From Vibrio galatheae (GTDB lineage: Bacteria > Pseudomonadota > Gammaproteobacteria > Enterobacterales > Vibrionaceae), in assembly GCF_000967545.1 (NCBI RefSeq), contig NZ_JXXV01000025.1, forward strand, positions 164,289 through 228,288: DNA of 64,000 nucleotides. Reading direction: 5' to 3'. Positions within the stretch are counted from its first letter, which is position 1. Each line of letters opens with the position of its first letter. Positions 19,084-30,550 of the stretch are shown here, in pieces. Made by a program: the position numbers and the translations under genes. A model generated the notes under the pieces. The model saw only the letters and a list, made by a program, of their open reading frames with translations, had not been told where the DNA came from and searched no databases.

Positions 19084-19641
19084 GTGATTAACGAAATCAA
19101 ACAAGACGCTCAAGAGCGCATGGAAAAAAGCGTTGAAGCGCTAAAAAATAACCTTTCTAAAGTTCGTACAGGTCGTGCTCACCCAAGCCTACTTTCTGGC
19201 ATTAGCGTAGAGTACTACGGTGCACCAACGCCTCTTAACCAAGTCGCGAACGTTGTAGCCGAAGATGCTCGTACACTTGCAATCACAGTATTTGATAAAG
19301 AGCTTACACAAAAAGTTGAAAAAGCGATCATGATGTCTGACCTAGGTCTAAACCCTATGTCTGCAGGCACTATCATTCGCGTTCCGCTACCACCTCTAAC
19401 AGAAGAGCGTCGTAAAGACCTAGTTAAGATTGTTCGTGGTGAAGCTGAAGGTGGTCGTGTTGCTATCCGTAACATCCGTCGTGATGCGAACGGTGAGCTA
19501 AAAGCGCTACTTAAAGACAAAGAGATCTCAGAAGACGAAGATCGTAAAGGTCAGGATGAGATTCAAAAACTGACTGATGCCGCTGTTAAGCAAGTTGACG
19601 ACGTACTAGCAGCCAAAGAAAAAGAGTTGATGGAAGTCTAA
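19084..19641 (+). CDS. frr: Ribosome recycling factor
   Basis: With EF-G splits post-termination ribosomes. 185 residues, standard length. Elongated tRNA-like fold with the conserved [10 protein letters not shown] (about 28-37), [37 protein letters not shown] hinge region and the RRDANGELK segment. Located 101 bp after pyrH; followed by a strong terminator that isolates it from uppS. Confidence 0.98.
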   Translation: MINEIKQDAQERMEKSVEALKNNLSKVRTGRAHPSLLSGISVEYYGAPTPLNQVANVVAEDARTLAITVFDKELTQKVEKAIMMSDLGLNPMSAGTIIRVPLPPLTEERRKDLVKIVRGEAEGGRVAIRNIRRDANGELKALLKDKEISEDEDRKGQDEIQKLTDAAVKQVDDVLAAKEKELMEV

Positions 19642-19666
19642 TTCTCCATAAACTTTCTCTATATAG

Positions 19667-19696
19667 AGCGCTGTGCTCGCAGCACAGCGCTTTTTT
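19667..19696 (+). terminator. Terminator of frr
   Basis: Perfect 11-bp stem AGCGCTGTGCT / AGCACAGCGCT with loop CGC and six T residues. Confidence 0.9.
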
Positions 19697-19737
19697 ATGC
19701 TACTCTCTGTCCCCTGCTGATTATTCATCAACGTCTT

Positions 19738-20493
19738 ATGCAAAATTCACAACTCTCTCCTGATTTACTCCCGAAACACATTGCAATCATTATGGATGGC
19801 AACGGCCGTTGGGCTAAAGCGCAAGGTAAACCACGCGTGTTTGGCCATAAAAACGGAGTAGCCGCAGTGCGCAAAGCGATATCTACCTCTGCGAAATTAG
19901 GCATTAAAGCGATTACACTGTTTGCGTTTAGCAGTGAGAATTGGCAAAGACCGGAAGAAGAAGTCGGCGTATTGATGGAGCTGTTTATTAGCGTTCTGTC
20001 AACAGAAGTTAAAAAGCTGCACAAGAATAACCTGCGTTTGCGTGTGGTCGGCGATACGTCACGCTTTAACGCTCGTTTACAAAAAAAGATTGCTCAAGCA
20101 GAGGCTTTAACCCAAAGCAATACGGGCATGGTCATCAACATTGCGGCCAACTACGGCGGTAAATGGGATATCATGCAAGCGACGAAAGCAATTTCAGCTA
20201 AGGTTGCCGCAGGCGAGTTGAACCCTGATGATATTAGCGAAGCGCTAATCACAGAGCATCTCACCATGGCAGATTTACCTGAAGTTGATTTAATGATTCG
20301 AACCAGTGGTGAATGCCGTATCAGCAACTTTATGCTGTGGCAAATGGCCTATGCTGAACTGTATTTCACGCCGATTTACTGGCCAGAGTTCGATGAAAAT
20401 AGCTTAATAGAAGCAGTGACTTGGTTTGTAAACCGTGAACGTCGTTTTGGTTGTACCGGAGAACAAGTTAAAGCTCTAATGGAAAGCGAATAA
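19738..20493 (+). CDS. uppS: Undecaprenyl diphosphate synthase
   Basis: Cis-prenyltransferase extending farnesyl-PP to C55 undecaprenyl-PP, the lipid carrier for peptidoglycan and O-antigen. 251 residues. [11 protein letters not shown] carries the catalytic Asp (D20) and diphosphate-binding Arg; FAFSSENW and the C-terminal [19 protein letters not shown] are family signatures (E. coli has GE.RISNF). It opens the envelope gene block, 12 bp before cdsA. Confidence 0.97.
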   Translation: MQNSQLSPDLLPKHIAIIMDGNGRWAKAQGKPRVFGHKNGVAAVRKAISTSAKLGIKAITLFAFSSENWQRPEEEVGVLMELFISVLSTEVKKLHKNNLRLRVVGDTSRFNARLQKKIAQAEALTQSNTGMVINIAANYGGKWDIMQATKAISAKVAAGELNPDDISEALITEHLTMADLPEVDLMIRTSGECRISNFMLWQMAYAELYFTPIYWPEFDENSLIEAVTWFVNRERRFGCTGEQVKALMESE

Positions 20494-20504
20494 AGGATCA
20501 AAGT

Positions 20505-21347
20505 TTGAAACAAAGAATTATTACAGCACTCATTCTCGCTCCATTGGTTATATTGGGTATATTCAAACTTTCTTTACCTATGTTTATAGTCGCATTAGCG
20601 GCGGTCACTCTTATCGGGTTCTGGGAATGGACTCAATTTGTTTCAGCGCCATCGCGCATGCTTGCCATGATTCCGAATGTTTTGGTCAGCGCGGCTACTT
20701 TATGGTTAGTGCCTTCTGATGCTTTTCATCTCAATCAAATCACTCAGTCTCACTATGCAATTTTAGTCTTAGGCTGTGTGTGGTGGTTGGCTGCCAGCGC
20801 GCTTGCCATCAGCTACCCTAAATCATCGGCATTGTGGCAAAAATCTAATTTTCTGCGTCATGGATTCGGTATTTTGACTTTACTGCCTTTCTTCTGGAGT
20901 GTGATTCTGCTGCGGGCTGAAGGTATTAATGTCGATTCGTATCATGGTGCCAAGCTCGTTCTTTATGTTTGCTTTATCGTTTGGGCTGCAGATAGTGGTG
21001 CTTACTTTGCGGGTAAGAGCATGGGTAAGCATAAAATGGCCCCCCACGTCAGCCCGAACAAAACCATTGAAGGGCTCATTGGTGGCATGATTACGGCAAG
21101 TATTGTTGGATGGGCAACCTCATATTGGTTCGATATTCAGTTTGCTAATGCCTACGTTATGGTAGGGATTACCTTAGTGACGGTCGTAATCTCTGTACTG
21201 GGGGACTTGGTTGAGAGCATGTTTAAACGAGTATCGGGCATTAAGGATAGCAGCAATATTATTCCGGGGCATGGCGGTATTTTAGATCGTATTGACAGCC
21301 TAACTGCTGCATTCCCTGTGTTTGCATTCCTCTACTTTATATTTTAA
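20505..21347 (+). CDS. cdsA: Phosphatidate cytidylyltransferase
   Basis: Integral membrane enzyme making CDP-diacylglycerol, the precursor of all phospholipids. 280 residues with about eight hydrophobic helices. The CDP-alcohol signature is near the C-terminus: VSVLGDLVESMFKR..GIKDSS..IPGHGGILDRIDS, containing the Asp/Glu residues for metal binding. The start is TTG at 20505, preceded by AAAGGATC; there is no earlier ATG in frame after uppS. Confidence 0.96.
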   Translation: MKQRIITALILAPLVILGIFKLSLPMFIVALAAVTLIGFWEWTQFVSAPSRMLAMIPNVLVSAATLWLVPSDAFHLNQITQSHYAILVLGCVWWLAASALAISYPKSSALWQKSNFLRHGFGILTLLPFFWSVILLRAEGINVDSYHGAKLVLYVCFIVWAADSGAYFAGKSMGKHKMAPHVSPNKTIEGLIGGMITASIVGWATSYWFDIQFANAYVMVGITLVTVVISVLGDLVESMFKRVSGIKDSSNIIPGHGGILDRIDSLTAAFPVFAFLYFIF

Positions 21348-21389
21348 GGCAAACTGAGGTTTGCTTTATTCATACATTGGTTTCTTGCT

Positions 21390-22598
21390 ATGCGTAAGTT
21401 AACGATTCTCGGTGCGACTGGCTCTATCGGATCTAGCACACTTAAGGTCATCGAGCAAAATCCAGACAAGTTCTCGATCGTGGCGCTTGCCGCAGGGAAC
21501 AATGTCGACAAAATGCGTCAACTGTGCCAAACATGGCAACCCAAATATGCGGTGATGGCCGATGAGCAAGCAGCGCGGGAGCTAAAGTCCCAGTTAAGCC
21601 AACTTAACATCAACACGCGAGTTAGAGCGGGTGTTGATGCGATGTGTGAAATTTCGTCGTTTGATGAAGTTGATACTGTGATGGCGGCGATTGTCGGTGC
21701 CGCTGGTCTATTACCGACCATGGCGGCGGTAAAGGCAGGTAAGCGTGTTCTATTGGCGAACAAAGAAGCCCTAGTCATGTCTGGACAGCTTTTTATTGAT
21801 GCAGTTGAACAGTATAGCGCAGAGCTGCTTCCTGTCGACAGTGAGCACAACGCCATCTTCCAGTGTTTACCAGGCGAGATTCAAACCAAGTTAGGCCGCT
21901 GCAATCTCGAACAGCAGGGTATTTCTCATATTTTATTGACAGGTTCTGGTGGTCCTTTCCGTTATAGTGAAATCGAAACACTCAACGGTGTGACACCTGA
22001 GCAGGCAATTGCCCACCCTAATTGGTCTATGGGGCCTAAAATCTCTGTTGACTCGGCTACCATGATGAACAAGGGCTTGGAATATATTGAAGCAAAGTGG
22101 CTATTTAATACTTCCCGCGAGCAGCTAAAAGTGTTGATTCATCCACAGTCCGTTATTCATTCTATGGTCCAATACCGAGATGGATCTGTCTTGGCTCAGA
22201 TGGGGGAGCCGGATATGGCAACTCCGATAGCTTTGACGCTTTCGTATCCTGAGCGAGTGAGTGCGGGTGTTGCTCCGCTTGACTTTACTCAGGTCGGGGA
22301 GTTGACATTCCTTGAGCCAGATTTCTCACGCTATCCTTGCCTTAAACTGGCGATTGATGCTTGTTATGAAGGGCAACACGCGACCACGTTACTTAATGCG
22401 GCCAATGAAATTGCTGTAGAGGCATTTTTGAACCGTCGACTTAAGTTTACTGACATAGCCGTCGTCAATGAGCAGGTGATTAACAAGCTGTGCGCATCAG
22501 TTCACCAGTCACATTGTACTGACTTGGACAGCATTCTAGAGCTAGATAGAATGGCAAGAGAGTTAGCCATCAACGCCATAAGTGAGCGTAAGCTATGA
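21390..22598 (+). CDS. ispC: 1-deoxy-D-xylulose 5-phosphate reductoisomerase
   Basis: Second enzyme of the MEP isoprenoid pathway, making the precursor later polymerised by UppS. 402 residues. N-terminal NADPH motif [15 protein letters not shown] (3-17); [25 protein letters not shown] metal-binding region and the flexible loop with [13 protein letters not shown] are clear. Unlike E. coli, where it precedes uppS, it lies between cdsA and rseP. Its TGA overlaps the rseP ATG by 4 bases. Confidence 0.97.
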   Translation: MRKLTILGATGSIGSSTLKVIEQNPDKFSIVALAAGNNVDKMRQLCQTWQPKYAVMADEQAARELKSQLSQLNINTRVRAGVDAMCEISSFDEVDTVMAAIVGAAGLLPTMAAVKAGKRVLLANKEALVMSGQLFIDAVEQYSAELLPVDSEHNAIFQCLPGEIQTKLGRCNLEQQGISHILLTGSGGPFRYSEIETLNGVTPEQAIAHPNWSMGPKISVDSATMMNKGLEYIEAKWLFNTSREQLKVLIHPQSVIHSMVQYRDGSVLAQMGEPDMATPIALTLSYPERVSAGVAPLDFTQVGELTFLEPDFSRYPCLKLAIDACYEGQHATTLLNAANEIAVEAFLNRRLKFTDIAVVNEQVINKLCASVHQSHCTDLDSILELDRMARELAINAISERKL

Positions 22599-23953
22599 CC
22601 GATATAATCTGGAATTTTATCTCCTTTATTGTCGCACTCGGCATCTTAGTTGCGGTACATGAATTTGGCCACTTTTGGGTCGCGCGTCGTTGCGGTGTGA
22701 GAGTGGAAAAATTCTCTATCGGTTTTGGTAAATCGATTTGGAGCAAAGTCGGCAAAGATGGCACTGAGTACAGTCTTGCGGCTATTCCCCTAGGCGGCTA
22801 CGTTAAAATGCTTGATGGGCGAGTGGATGAACTTGCCGCTGGTGATGAGGCATTTGCTTTTGACCGCAAACCCTTGTGGAAGCGTACAGCAATCGTCGCG
22901 GCAGGCCCGGTATTCAACTTTTTGTTCGCCATATTTGCTTACTGGCTGGTGTTTTTAATCGGTGTGCCAGCGGTTAAGCCTGTTGTTGGTCAGGTGACCC
23001 CTTACTCGATCGCCGCAGAGGCAGGACTCGAACCTGGCATGGAACTAAAAGCCGTTTCGGGCGTCAAAACTGCGGATTGGGAGTCCGTTAACATGGGGCT
23101 TATCTCTCATATTGGTGACAGACAGCTCACCATGACGGTTGCGCCAGCTGATGGGATTGGGATCGAAGAAACTAAGTATTTTGACTTAACGGATTGGAAC
23201 TTTGACCCAGAGAAAGAGTCTGCTATGTCAGCGCTTGGTTTTGTTCCCTACACACCAGCAATAACAGCTAAGCTCACCAGCGTTGCACAAGAGAGTGCGG
23301 GTGAGCGAGCTGGGTTAGAAGTTGGCGATGTGCTACTCAAAATCGATGGCGTAGAGATTGTCGATTGGTCGCAAGTTGTGGCGAGTATCCAAGGTAGCCC
23401 GAATCAGAAATTGATGTTAGAAGTCGAGCGAAATGGTGTAGTGGTACCAATTACCATTACACCAGATAGCCGAACCCTAGCGAATGATCGCGTTATTGGT
23501 TTTGCTGGAATCGCTCCTGAAGTCGCAGAATGGCCAGAAAATTATCGCTTCGACTTACAATTTGGTGTAATTGAATCAGTCGGGAGAGCGGTCGAAAAAA
23601 CAGGGCAAGTCATTGAGTTGACCATCAGCATGTTGAAAAAACTGATTGTTGGTGATGTCGGCCTAAACAATTTGAGTGGACCTATTTCTATCGCAAAAGG
23701 CGCTGGGACGACGGCTGATTATGGCTTAGTGTATTTCCTAGGGTTTCTGGCGTTAATCAGTGTGAACTTAGGGATTATTAACCTTGTACCGTTGCCAATG
23801 TTGGACGGCGGACATTTATTGTTTTTTGCTATTGAGGCTGTAATAAGACGCCCCGTCCCGGAAAAATTTCAGGAAATGGGTTACCGTATCGGCGGTGTAA
23901 TTATCTTCTCTCTTATGGCAGTGGCAATTTTCAATGATTTTGCTCGTCTGTAA
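22595..23953 (+). CDS. rseP: Site-2 protease RseP
   Basis: Inner-membrane zinc metalloprotease that cuts anti-sigma factor RseA after DegS, releasing sigma E in the envelope stress response. 452 residues. HEFGH at 22-26 in the first membrane helix, two periplasmic PDZ domains (about 120-200 and 205-300), and the [12 protein letters not shown] motif near the C-terminal membrane helices. Translationally coupled to ispC by an ATGA overlap. It sits directly before bamA and skp, whose products act in outer membrane protein assembly. Confidence 0.97.
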   Translation: MTDIIWNFISFIVALGILVAVHEFGHFWVARRCGVRVEKFSIGFGKSIWSKVGKDGTEYSLAAIPLGGYVKMLDGRVDELAAGDEAFAFDRKPLWKRTAIVAAGPVFNFLFAIFAYWLVFLIGVPAVKPVVGQVTPYSIAAEAGLEPGMELKAVSGVKTADWESVNMGLISHIGDRQLTMTVAPADGIGIEETKYFDLTDWNFDPEKESAMSALGFVPYTPAITAKLTSVAQESAGERAGLEVGDVLLKIDGVEIVDWSQVVASIQGSPNQKLMLEVERNGVVVPITITPDSRTLANDRVIGFAGIAPEVAEWPENYRFDLQFGVIESVGRAVEKTGQVIELTISMLKKLIVGDVGLNNLSGPISIAKGAGTTADYGLVYFLGFLALISVNLGIINLVPLPMLDGGHLLFFAIEAVIRRPVPEKFQEMGYRIGGVIIFSLMAVAIFNDFARL

Positions 23954-23990
23954 TCGAGCAAAGGTTGAAGTGAGGAATAACTAGAACAAA

Positions 23991-26402
23991 ATGGCAATGA
24001 AAAATATTCTGTTTGCGACCCTGTTAGCGACAAGCGTGAGTGCAAACGGAGCTGAGAACTTTGTAGTTCAAGACATAAAAGTTGAAGGTTTGCAACGTGT
24101 AGCGTTAGGTGCTGCGTTATTGAAAATGCCCGTGCGAATTGGTGATACCGTTGGTAGCCAAGATGTTTCTGAAATGATTCGTGCCTTATATGCGACGGGT
24201 AACTTTGAAGATATCAAAGTGTTACGTGACAACGACGTTTTGGTCGTTCAGGTTAAAGAACGCCCAACTATTGCGAGTATCTCTTTTTCAGGTAACAAAG
24301 CGATCAAAGAAGAGCAACTGCAACAGAACTTAGATGCCTCTGGGATTCGGGTTGGTGAAGCGCTCGACCGTACGACATTGTCGACGATTGAGAAAGGGCT
24401 CGAAGATTTTTACTACAGCGTTGGTAAATACAATGCGAGTGTAAAAGCGGTCGTCACACCGCTGCCACGTAATCGTAGTGACCTAAAATTTGTCTTTACT
24501 GAAGGTGTGTCGGCGAAAATTAAACAGATTAACTTTATCGGCAACGAACAGTTTACCGATAAAGAGCTGCTAAGCCGCTTTGAACTCAATGTCGACGTTG
24601 CGTGGTGGAATTTCCTTTCCGATGACAAATATCAAAAGCAAGTGCTTGCTGGTGATATTGAAGCGTTGAAATCCTACTATCTCGATCGCGGTTACCTAAA
24701 ATTTCAAATCGATTCTACACAGGTGGCGATTTCACCTGACAAGAAGGGTGTGTACATCACGTTAGGTCTTAATGAAGGCTTGCCGTACACAGTCAAAGAT
24801 GTGAAGTTCCGTGGAGAGCTACTTGGTAAAGATGATGAATTTGAAGAGCTGGTTACCTTTGAAGCGGGTGAAACCTACAACGGCTCTGAGGTCACCAGTT
24901 TAGAAGAGAACGTTAAGCGTCTACTTGGTGAAGCGGGTTACGCTTACCCACAAGTACGCACTATTCCTGAATTTGATGATGAAAACCAATCTGTTTCTTT
25001 AGTAGTAAACGTTGAAGCAGGTAAACGTATCTACGTGCGTGATATTCGGTTCGTGGGTAACAACTCAACTAAAGATGAAGTATTACGCCGCGAAATGCGT
25101 CAAATGGAAGGTAGTTGGCTCAACTCTAAATCGATCGAAACAGGTAAAGGGCGTCTTAATCGTCTAGGCTTCTTTGAGACTGTCGATGTACAAACTGTGC
25201 GCGTTCCCGGCAGTGAAGACCAAGTCGATTTGGTGTACAACGTTAAAGAAGCAAACTCAGGCAGCGTCAACTTTGGTGTTGGCTACGGTACGGAGTCGGG
25301 CATCAGTTTCCAAGTTGGTCTGCAGCAAGATAACTTTGCGGGCACTGGTAATCGTGTTGGTATTAACGCGATGATGAACGATTACCAAAAGAACGTTAGT
25401 TTAGATTATCGTGATCCGTACTGGAACCTAGATGGTGTCAGCATGGGCGGAAAAATTTTCTACAACCAGTTTGAAGCGTCTGAAGCGAACATCATCGACT
25501 ATACCAATGAAAGTTACGGTGCGAGTCTGACGTGGGGTTTCCCATTTGATGAATTGAACCGTTTTGAGTTTGGCTTTGGCTTGACTCACAACACTATTGG
25601 TAATGTCCCTACTTATGACCAAGCACAGCGTTTCGCTGAAAGTATCGGTCAAGGCAACGGCGATATTGTCACTAATGATATCGACCTTAACGTATCCTGG
25701 ACGCGCAACAACTTGAACCGTGGTTATTTCCCAACCGCAGGTAACTACCAGAGTGCGTTTGCCAAAGCGACGATCCCAAGCTCTGATGCGCAGTACTTCA
25801 AAGTTCAGTACGACGTTAGGCAGTATATGCCAATTACCAAAAAGCATGAGTTTACCTTGTTAATGCGCGGTCGCTTAGGTTACGGTAATGGCTATGGCAA
25901 AACGGATGGCAACGATAACTTGTTCCCATTCTATGAAAACTACTATGCGGGTGGCTTTACAACTCTGCGTGGTTTCCGCTCTAACAGTGCAGGCCCGAAA
26001 GCGGTTTACACAGTGAATGGCAATCCTAGTGTGTGTAACTCAGACACTTGTTTGTCTGCAACGGACGATTCGGTCGGTGGTAATGCGATCGCTCTCGCGA
26101 GTGTTGAGCTGATTGTTCCAACCCCATTTGTTTCTGAAGACTTCAAGAGCCAGATTCGAACCAGTTTGTTTGTCGATGCGGCAAGTGTGTGGGATACAGA
26201 ATTCATCTATGATTCTAACTATGCTGGTGATAGTTACTACTACGATTACTCAGATCCAATGAACTACCGCTCGTCTTACGGTGCGGCGTTGCAATGGATG
26301 TCTCCAATGGGGCCGTTAGTTTTCTCAATTGCGAAACCAATTAAATCTTACGAAGGTGACGACGAAGAATTCTTCACTTTCACTATCGGCAGAACCTTCT
26401 AA
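23991..26402 (+). CDS. bamA: BamA, outer membrane protein assembly core
   Basis: Central Omp85-family component that inserts beta-barrel proteins in the outer membrane. 803 residues: signal peptide to about residue 21 (ANGA), five POTRA domains (about 22-420), and a 16-strand barrel ending in an aromatic residue (IGRTF). The L6-loop motif LRGF is present (TLRGFRSN). The ATG at 23991 is used; a second ATG two codons on is also possible. Downstream gene skp follows after 16 bp. Confidence 0.97.
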   Translation: MAMKNILFATLLATSVSANGAENFVVQDIKVEGLQRVALGAALLKMPVRIGDTVGSQDVSEMIRALYATGNFEDIKVLRDNDVLVVQVKERPTIASISFSGNKAIKEEQLQQNLDASGIRVGEALDRTTLSTIEKGLEDFYYSVGKYNASVKAVVTPLPRNRSDLKFVFTEGVSAKIKQINFIGNEQFTDKELLSRFELNVDVAWWNFLSDDKYQKQVLAGDIEALKSYYLDRGYLKFQIDSTQVAISPDKKGVYITLGLNEGLPYTVKDVKFRGELLGKDDEFEELVTFEAGETYNGSEVTSLEENVKRLLGEAGYAYPQVRTIPEFDDENQSVSLVVNVEAGKRIYVRDIRFVGNNSTKDEVLRREMRQMEGSWLNSKSIETGKGRLNRLGFFETVDVQTVRVPGSEDQVDLVYNVKEANSGSVNFGVGYGTESGISFQVGLQQDNFAGTGNRVGINAMMNDYQKNVSLDYRDPYWNLDGVSMGGKIFYNQFEASEANIIDYTNESYGASLTWGFPFDELNRFEFGFGLTHNTIGNVPTYDQAQRFAESIGQGNGDIVTNDIDLNVSWTRNNLNRGYFPTAGNYQSAFAKATIPSSDAQYFKVQYDVRQYMPITKKHEFTLLMRGRLGYGNGYGKTDGNDNLFPFYENYYAGGFTTLRGFRSNSAGPKAVYTVNGNPSVCNSDTCLSATDDSVGGNAIALASVELIVPTPFVSEDFKSQIRTSLFVDAASVWDTEFIYDSNYAGDSYYYDYSDPMNYRSSYGAALQWMSPMGPLVFSIAKPIKSYEGDDEEFFTFTIGRTF

Positions 26403-26418
26403 TTTAAAGGAAATTACA

Positions 26419-26928
26419 GTGAATAAAACAATCAAAGCGGCTGGTCTTAGCCTTTTAGTCATGATGTCTTCTATGTTCGCGAACGCGGTAGAAGCTGCGC
26501 AGAAAATTGGTTATGTAAACACTGCTCAAGTATTCCAAGCGCTTCCTCAACGTGAAGTTGTTGCGCAGAAACTTCAAGAAGAGTTTAAAGATAAATCTGA
26601 TGAGCTGCAGGCTATTCAGGCAAAAGGTAAAGGCAAAGTTGAAAAGCTGCAACGCGATGGCGAACTGATGAGCCAAGAAGACATTGATAAACTACGTCTT
26701 GAAATTGGCCAACTAGAAAGCGAGCTTAAGCTGAAAGCGCAATCGTTCGAGAAGTTAAGAAAACGCCGTCAAGCAGAAGAAAAACAGAAACTATTCAAAA
26801 CCATTCAAGATGCGATTAACGCAGTGGCTGAAAAGCAAGGCTTTGACATGGTTGTTGATCAACAGGTGGTTCGTTTTGCTAAACCTGAAAACGATATCTC
26901 TAAAGCTGTAATTGACTCGCTAAAATAA
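26419..26928 (+). CDS. skp: Periplasmic chaperone Skp (OmpH)
   Basis: Trimeric jellyfish-shaped chaperone that holds unfolded outer membrane proteins for BamA. 169 residues from a GTG at 26419 with AAAGGA upstream; longer in-frame starts run back into bamA. Signal peptide covers about residues 1-28 (FANAVEA), followed by the mature start QKIGYVNTAQVFQ. A long charged helical region (about 45-125) forms the tentacles. Confidence 0.95.
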   Translation: MNKTIKAAGLSLLVMMSSMFANAVEAAQKIGYVNTAQVFQALPQREVVAQKLQEEFKDKSDELQAIQAKGKGKVEKLQRDGELMSQEDIDKLRLEIGQLESELKLKAQSFEKLRKRRQAEEKQKLFKTIQDAINAVAEKQGFDMVVDQQVVRFAKPENDISKAVIDSLK

Positions 26929-26934
26929 TTATTT

Positions 26935-27966
26935 ATGACAACTCTTTCTTTGGCTGAATTAGCCACGATAACCGGGGGGGAGCTACATGGTGATGCAACG
27001 GCTGTTGTGACCATGGTAGCGCCAATGGATAGCGCTCAGGAAGGACATGTGACTTTCCTGTCTAATCCGAAATACGCTAAGCATCTTGCCGAGTGCAAAG
27101 CGACAGTCGTGATGGTAAAAGAAGCACAACGTGAACTTTGTTCAGGTAATGTGCTGGTGGTAGAGGATCCTTACGTTGCTTTTGCTAAAGTTGCACAGGC
27201 GCTTGATACCACACCATCTCCGGCGCAAAGTATTGCCGCATCAGCTGTGATTGCTGATGATGTGACACTTGGTGACAATGTGTCAGTTGGTGCCAATGCT
27301 GTTATTGAGTCTGGCGTGACGCTGGGTGACAACGTGGTCATCGGTGCCGGCTGTTTTATCGGTAAGAATGCTAAAATTGGTCACAATACTAAGTTGTGGT
27401 CTAACGTATCGATTTACCACGAGGTATCGCTCGGGAGTGATTGTCTTGTTCAAGCGAATACCGTTATCGGCTCCGACGGTTTTGGTTACGCCAATGAAAA
27501 AGGTGAATGGATTAAAATCCCTCAGCTAGGCTCTGTATGTATTGGTAACCGAGTTGAAATTGGCTCATGTACTACGATTGATCGCGGCGCTCTGGATGAT
27601 ACGGTTATTGAAGATAACGTAATTTTGGATAACCAAATACAGATCGCACACAACGTACACATCGGATATGGTACAGCTATGGCTGGTGGTACGATTGTTG
27701 CGGGCAGTACTAAGATCGGTAAATACTGCATCATAGGTGGTGGCACTGTGATTAATGGTCACATTGAGATTGCCGATGGTGTGACCATTACTGGTATGGG
27801 GATGGTGATGCGCGCTATTGAAGAGAAAGGTATGTACTCTTCAGGTATCCCGTTACAACCCAACAAAGAGTGGCGCAAAACCGCAGCTCGTGTTCATCGT
27901 ATTGATGATATGAATAAGCGTTTAAAAGCACTCGAGAAACAGTTAGAGAACAAGCAACAAGACTAG
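26935..27966 (+). CDS. lpxD: UDP-3-O-acyl-glucosamine N-acyltransferase
   Basis: Third step of lipid A synthesis: adds the second 3-hydroxyacyl chain. 343 residues: an N-terminal uridine-binding domain (about 1-100), a left-handed beta-helix of many hexapeptide repeats, and a C-terminal helix pair. [12 protein letters not shown] contains the catalytic His. It follows skp by 6 bp. A hairpin terminator lies between it and fabZ. Confidence 0.97.
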   Translation: MTTLSLAELATITGGELHGDATAVVTMVAPMDSAQEGHVTFLSNPKYAKHLAECKATVVMVKEAQRELCSGNVLVVEDPYVAFAKVAQALDTTPSPAQSIAASAVIADDVTLGDNVSVGANAVIESGVTLGDNVVIGAGCFIGKNAKIGHNTKLWSNVSIYHEVSLGSDCLVQANTVIGSDGFGYANEKGEWIKIPQLGSVCIGNRVEIGSCTTIDRGALDDTVIEDNVILDNQIQIAHNVHIGYGTAMAGGTIVAGSTKIGKYCIIGGGTVINGHIEIADGVTITGMGMVMRAIEEKGMYSSGIPLQPNKEWRKTAARVHRIDDMNKRLKALEKQLENKQQD

Positions 27967-27982
27967 TTCTCATATCGTGTTT

Positions 27983-28011
27983 AAAAAGGCTCGCGTATTG
28001 CGGGTCTTTTT
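27983..28011 (+). terminator. Hairpin terminator after lpxD
   Basis: 12-bp stem AAAAAGGCTCGC / GCGGGTCTTTTT with G-T pairs and loop GTATT. It separates lpxD from fabZ and probably reduces, rather than stops, read-through. Confidence 0.65.
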
Positions 28012-28064
28012 CATCTATAATGCCCGTCAGATACAAAATTAGCATTCAATATAGGAATATGACT

Positions 28065-28517
28065 TTGACTACTGAAAACAAAACGATGAACATCACTGAA
28101 ATTCAGGAATTGTTGCCGCATCGCTACCCATTCTTACTGATTGATCGTGTTATTGATTTTGAAGAAGCAAAATATCTTACTGCGATCAAAAACGTTTCAG
28201 TGAATGAACCTCAGTTTACAGGTCATTTCCCACAACTACCTGTATTCCCGGGAGTACTGATTCTGGAAGCGATGGCACAGGCAACGGGCCTGCTAGCGTT
28301 TAAGTCATTCGGTGCTCCTTCAGACAACGAGCTATACTACTTTGCAAGCGTTGATGGTGCGAAATTCCGTAAGCCAGTAGTACCTGGTGATCAACTTGTG
28401 ATTGAAGTTGAGTTTTTAAAAGAGCGCCGTGGCATCGCCGCCTTCAAAGGCATTGCAAAAGTTGATGGCGAAGTTGTCTGCTCTGCTGAACTAAAATGTG
28501 CTCGTCGAGAGTTTTAA
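28065..28517 (+). CDS. fabZ: 3-hydroxyacyl-ACP dehydratase FabZ
   Basis: Dehydrates 3-hydroxyacyl-ACP in fatty acid synthesis and competes with lipid A synthesis for 3-hydroxymyristoyl-ACP. 150 residues, hot-dog fold, with catalytic H54 and E68 in [19 protein letters not shown]. Start choice: AGGA at 28053-28056 is only 2 bases from ATG 28059 but 8 from TTG 28065, so the TTG is preferred; an ATG at 28086 is a further alternative. lpxA begins one base after the stop. Confidence 0.93.
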   Translation: MTTENKTMNITEIQELLPHRYPFLLIDRVIDFEEAKYLTAIKNVSVNEPQFTGHFPQLPVFPGVLILEAMAQATGLLAFKSFGAPSDNELYYFASVDGAKFRKPVVPGDQLVIEVEFLKERRGIAAFKGIAKVDGEVVCSAELKCARREF

Positions 28518-28518
28518 T

Positions 28519-29307
28519 ATGATCCATGAAACAGCGAAAGTTCATCCTTCAGCCGTTATTGAAGGTGACGTGACCATCGCAGCAAACGTCACGGTAGGGC
28601 CGTTTACCTATATCTCAGGTACGATTGAGATTGGTGAAGGGACAGAAATTATGTCTCATGTTGTGATTAAAGGTCACACAACGATTGGTAAAGACAACCG
28701 TATTTTCCCACATGCTGTGGTTGGTGAAGAAAACCAAGATAAGAAATATGGTGGCGAAGAGACAACGGTCGTGATCGGCGATCGTAACGTGATTCGTGAA
28801 GCTGTGCAGATTCACCGTGGTACAACCCAAGACAAAGCAACGACCGTGATCGGTAATGACAATTTGCTGTGTGTTAACGCACATATTGCTCATGATGTGA
28901 TTGTTGGTAACCACACCCACGTCGGCAACAACGCAATTTTAGGTGGCCACGTGACGGTAGAGGACCATGCTGGTGTCATGGCGTTATCTGCTATTCATCC
29001 GTTCTGTAAAGTGGGTGCTTACAGTTATATTGGTGGCTGTTCTGCTGTGGTAAAAGACGTGCCGCCTTATGTGTTAGCACAGGGTAACCATGCGACGCCA
29101 TTTGGTCTTAACCTAGTTGGCTTGCAACGCAATGGTTTCGAGAAAGCAGAGCTTCGCGCATTACGCAATGCGTACAAAGAGTTCTACCGCGCGGGTAAAA
29201 CTCAAGCCGAAGCAAAAGTCGTGCTCGAAGAGATGGCAAAAGATTGGCCGTCAATTAAGCACTTTATTGATTTCGTGGAAACTTCTGAGCGTGGCGTTAT
29301 TCGCTAA
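28519..29307 (+). CDS. lpxA: UDP-N-acetylglucosamine acyltransferase
   Basis: First step of lipid A synthesis. 262 residues: left-handed beta-helix of hexapeptide repeats (about 1-190) and a C-terminal helical domain. Catalytic His is H125 in NAHIAHDV. The start at 28519 gives the usual [12 protein letters not shown]; it has no separate ribosome-binding site and overlaps the end of fabZ by context, so it relies on coupled translation. Confidence 0.97.
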   Translation: MIHETAKVHPSAVIEGDVTIAANVTVGPFTYISGTIEIGEGTEIMSHVVIKGHTTIGKDNRIFPHAVVGEENQDKKYGGEETTVVIGDRNVIREAVQIHRGTTQDKATTVIGNDNLLCVNAHIAHDVIVGNHTHVGNNAILGGHVTVEDHAGVMALSAIHPFCKVGAYSYIGGCSAVVKDVPPYVLAQGNHATPFGLNLVGLQRNGFEKAELRALRNAYKEFYRAGKTQAEAKVVLEEMAKDWPSIKHFIDFVETSERGVIR

Positions 29308-29327
29308 ACTTGCTCCTCATGAATAGC

Positions 29328-29361
29328 AAAAGATCGCAATCTATTGGTTGCGATCTTTTTT
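29328..29361 (+). terminator. Hairpin terminator between lpxA and lpxB
   Basis: 12-bp stem AAAAGATCGCAA / TTGCGATCTTTT with an 8-base loop and a T run, 35 bp before lpxB. Having a strong terminator inside the lipid A genes is unusual compared with E. coli, where lpxA and lpxB are coupled. Confidence 0.8.
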
Positions 29362-29395
29362 GCGTTTTGTAGCATTCGGAAAGGTAAATTCAATC

Positions 29396-30550
29396 ATGGG
29401 AAAACCATTACGTATTGGTATTATTGCGGGCGAGCTATCTGGTGACACGCTAGGTGAAGGTTTTATCAAAGCAATAAAAGCTCAGTATCCTGATGCGGAA
29501 TTTGTGGGTATTGGTGGCCCTAAAATGATTGCTCAAGGTTGCCAGTCTCTGTTTGAGATGGAAGAGCTTGCTGTGATGGGGTTGGTTGAGGTGTTAGGCC
29601 GTTTACCAAGGTTGCTCAAGGTCAAAGCTGAGCTGGTGAAATATTTTAGCGCGAATCCACCCGATGTGTTCGTAGGAATTGACGCGCCAGACTTTAACCT
29701 CCGTGTTGAACTCGATCTGAAGAAAAAAGGCATTAAAACCGTCCACTATGTCAGCCCTTCGGTGTGGGCTTGGCGACCAAAGCGGATCTTTAAAATCGAT
29801 GCCGCGACCGATCTTGTACTGGCGTTTCTGCCATTTGAAAAAGCGTTTTACGACAAGTACAACGTTGCCTGTGAGTTTATTGGTCACACCTTAGCCGACG
29901 CCATTCCTCTGCAACCTGATCAGCAGCAAGCGAGACAACTGCTCGAACTTGAGCCAAACAGACAGTGGCTAGCTGTACTACCGGGAAGTCGTGGCGGAGA
30001 AGTAGGTTTAATTGCTGAACCTTTTATTCAGACTTGTCGTCAAATCAAGCAAAAGCACCCTGATATTGGTTTTGTTGTGGCAGCGGTCAATGATAAACGT
30101 CGTCAACAGTTTGAAGAAATTTGGCAAGCGGTCGCCCCAGAAATCGATTTTGTTATCGTTCAAGATACGGCGCGCAATGTTATCACCGCCTCGGATGCAG
30201 TACTGCTGGCTTCTGGTACGGTTGCATTGGAATGCATGCTACTCAAACGACCTATGGTCGTGGGTTATAAAGTGAATCGCTTAACGGGTTGGTTAGTGCA
30301 GAAGCTGGCGATTACTGAATATGTGTCTCTGCCCAATATTCTCGCCGGTGAAGAACTGGTGAAAGAATTGATCCTTGAACAGTGTGATCCAGAATACTTA
30401 GTGCCCGCAGTCGAGGAAATGCTCAGCAGCAACAACGATGACTTAATTGAACGTTTTACTCAAATGCATCAGATGATACGTAAAAATGCCGATGTCCAAG
30501 CGGCAGCCGCCGTGCTAAAACTGATTGGTAAAGAGTATAACAATGGCTAA
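29396..30550 (+). CDS. lpxB: Lipid A disaccharide synthase
   Basis: Peripheral membrane glycosyltransferase (GT19) that condenses UDP-diacylglucosamine with lipid X. 384 residues from the ATG at 29396 (CGGAAAGGT upstream), giving the usual [17 protein letters not shown]. Further signatures are [31 protein letters not shown] and LLPGSR-type [11 protein letters not shown]. Its stop overlaps the rnhB start by 8 bases. Confidence 0.97.
   Translation: MGKPLRIGIIAGELSGDTLGEGFIKAIKAQYPDAEFVGIGGPKMIAQGCQSLFEMEELAVMGLVEVLGRLPRLLKVKAELVKYFSANPPDVFVGIDAPDFNLRVELDLKKKGIKTVHYVSPSVWAWRPKRIFKIDAATDLVLAFLPFEKAFYDKYNVACEFIGHTLADAIPLQPDQQQARQLLELEPNRQWLAVLPGSRGGEVGLIAEPFIQTCRQIKQKHPDIGFVVAAVNDKRRQQFEEIWQAVAPEIDFVIVQDTARNVITASDAVLLASGTVALECMLLKRPMVVGYKVNRLTGWLVQKLAITEYVSLPNILAGEELVKELILEQCDPEYLVPAVEEMLSSNNDDLIERFTQMHQMIRKNADVQAAAAVLKLIGKEYNNG

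Noticed and set aside
23860..23990. Sigma E promoter before bamA
   Set aside because: Looked for GAACTT-type -35 with TCTGA-type -10 at 16 bp; no convincing pair was found by eye.
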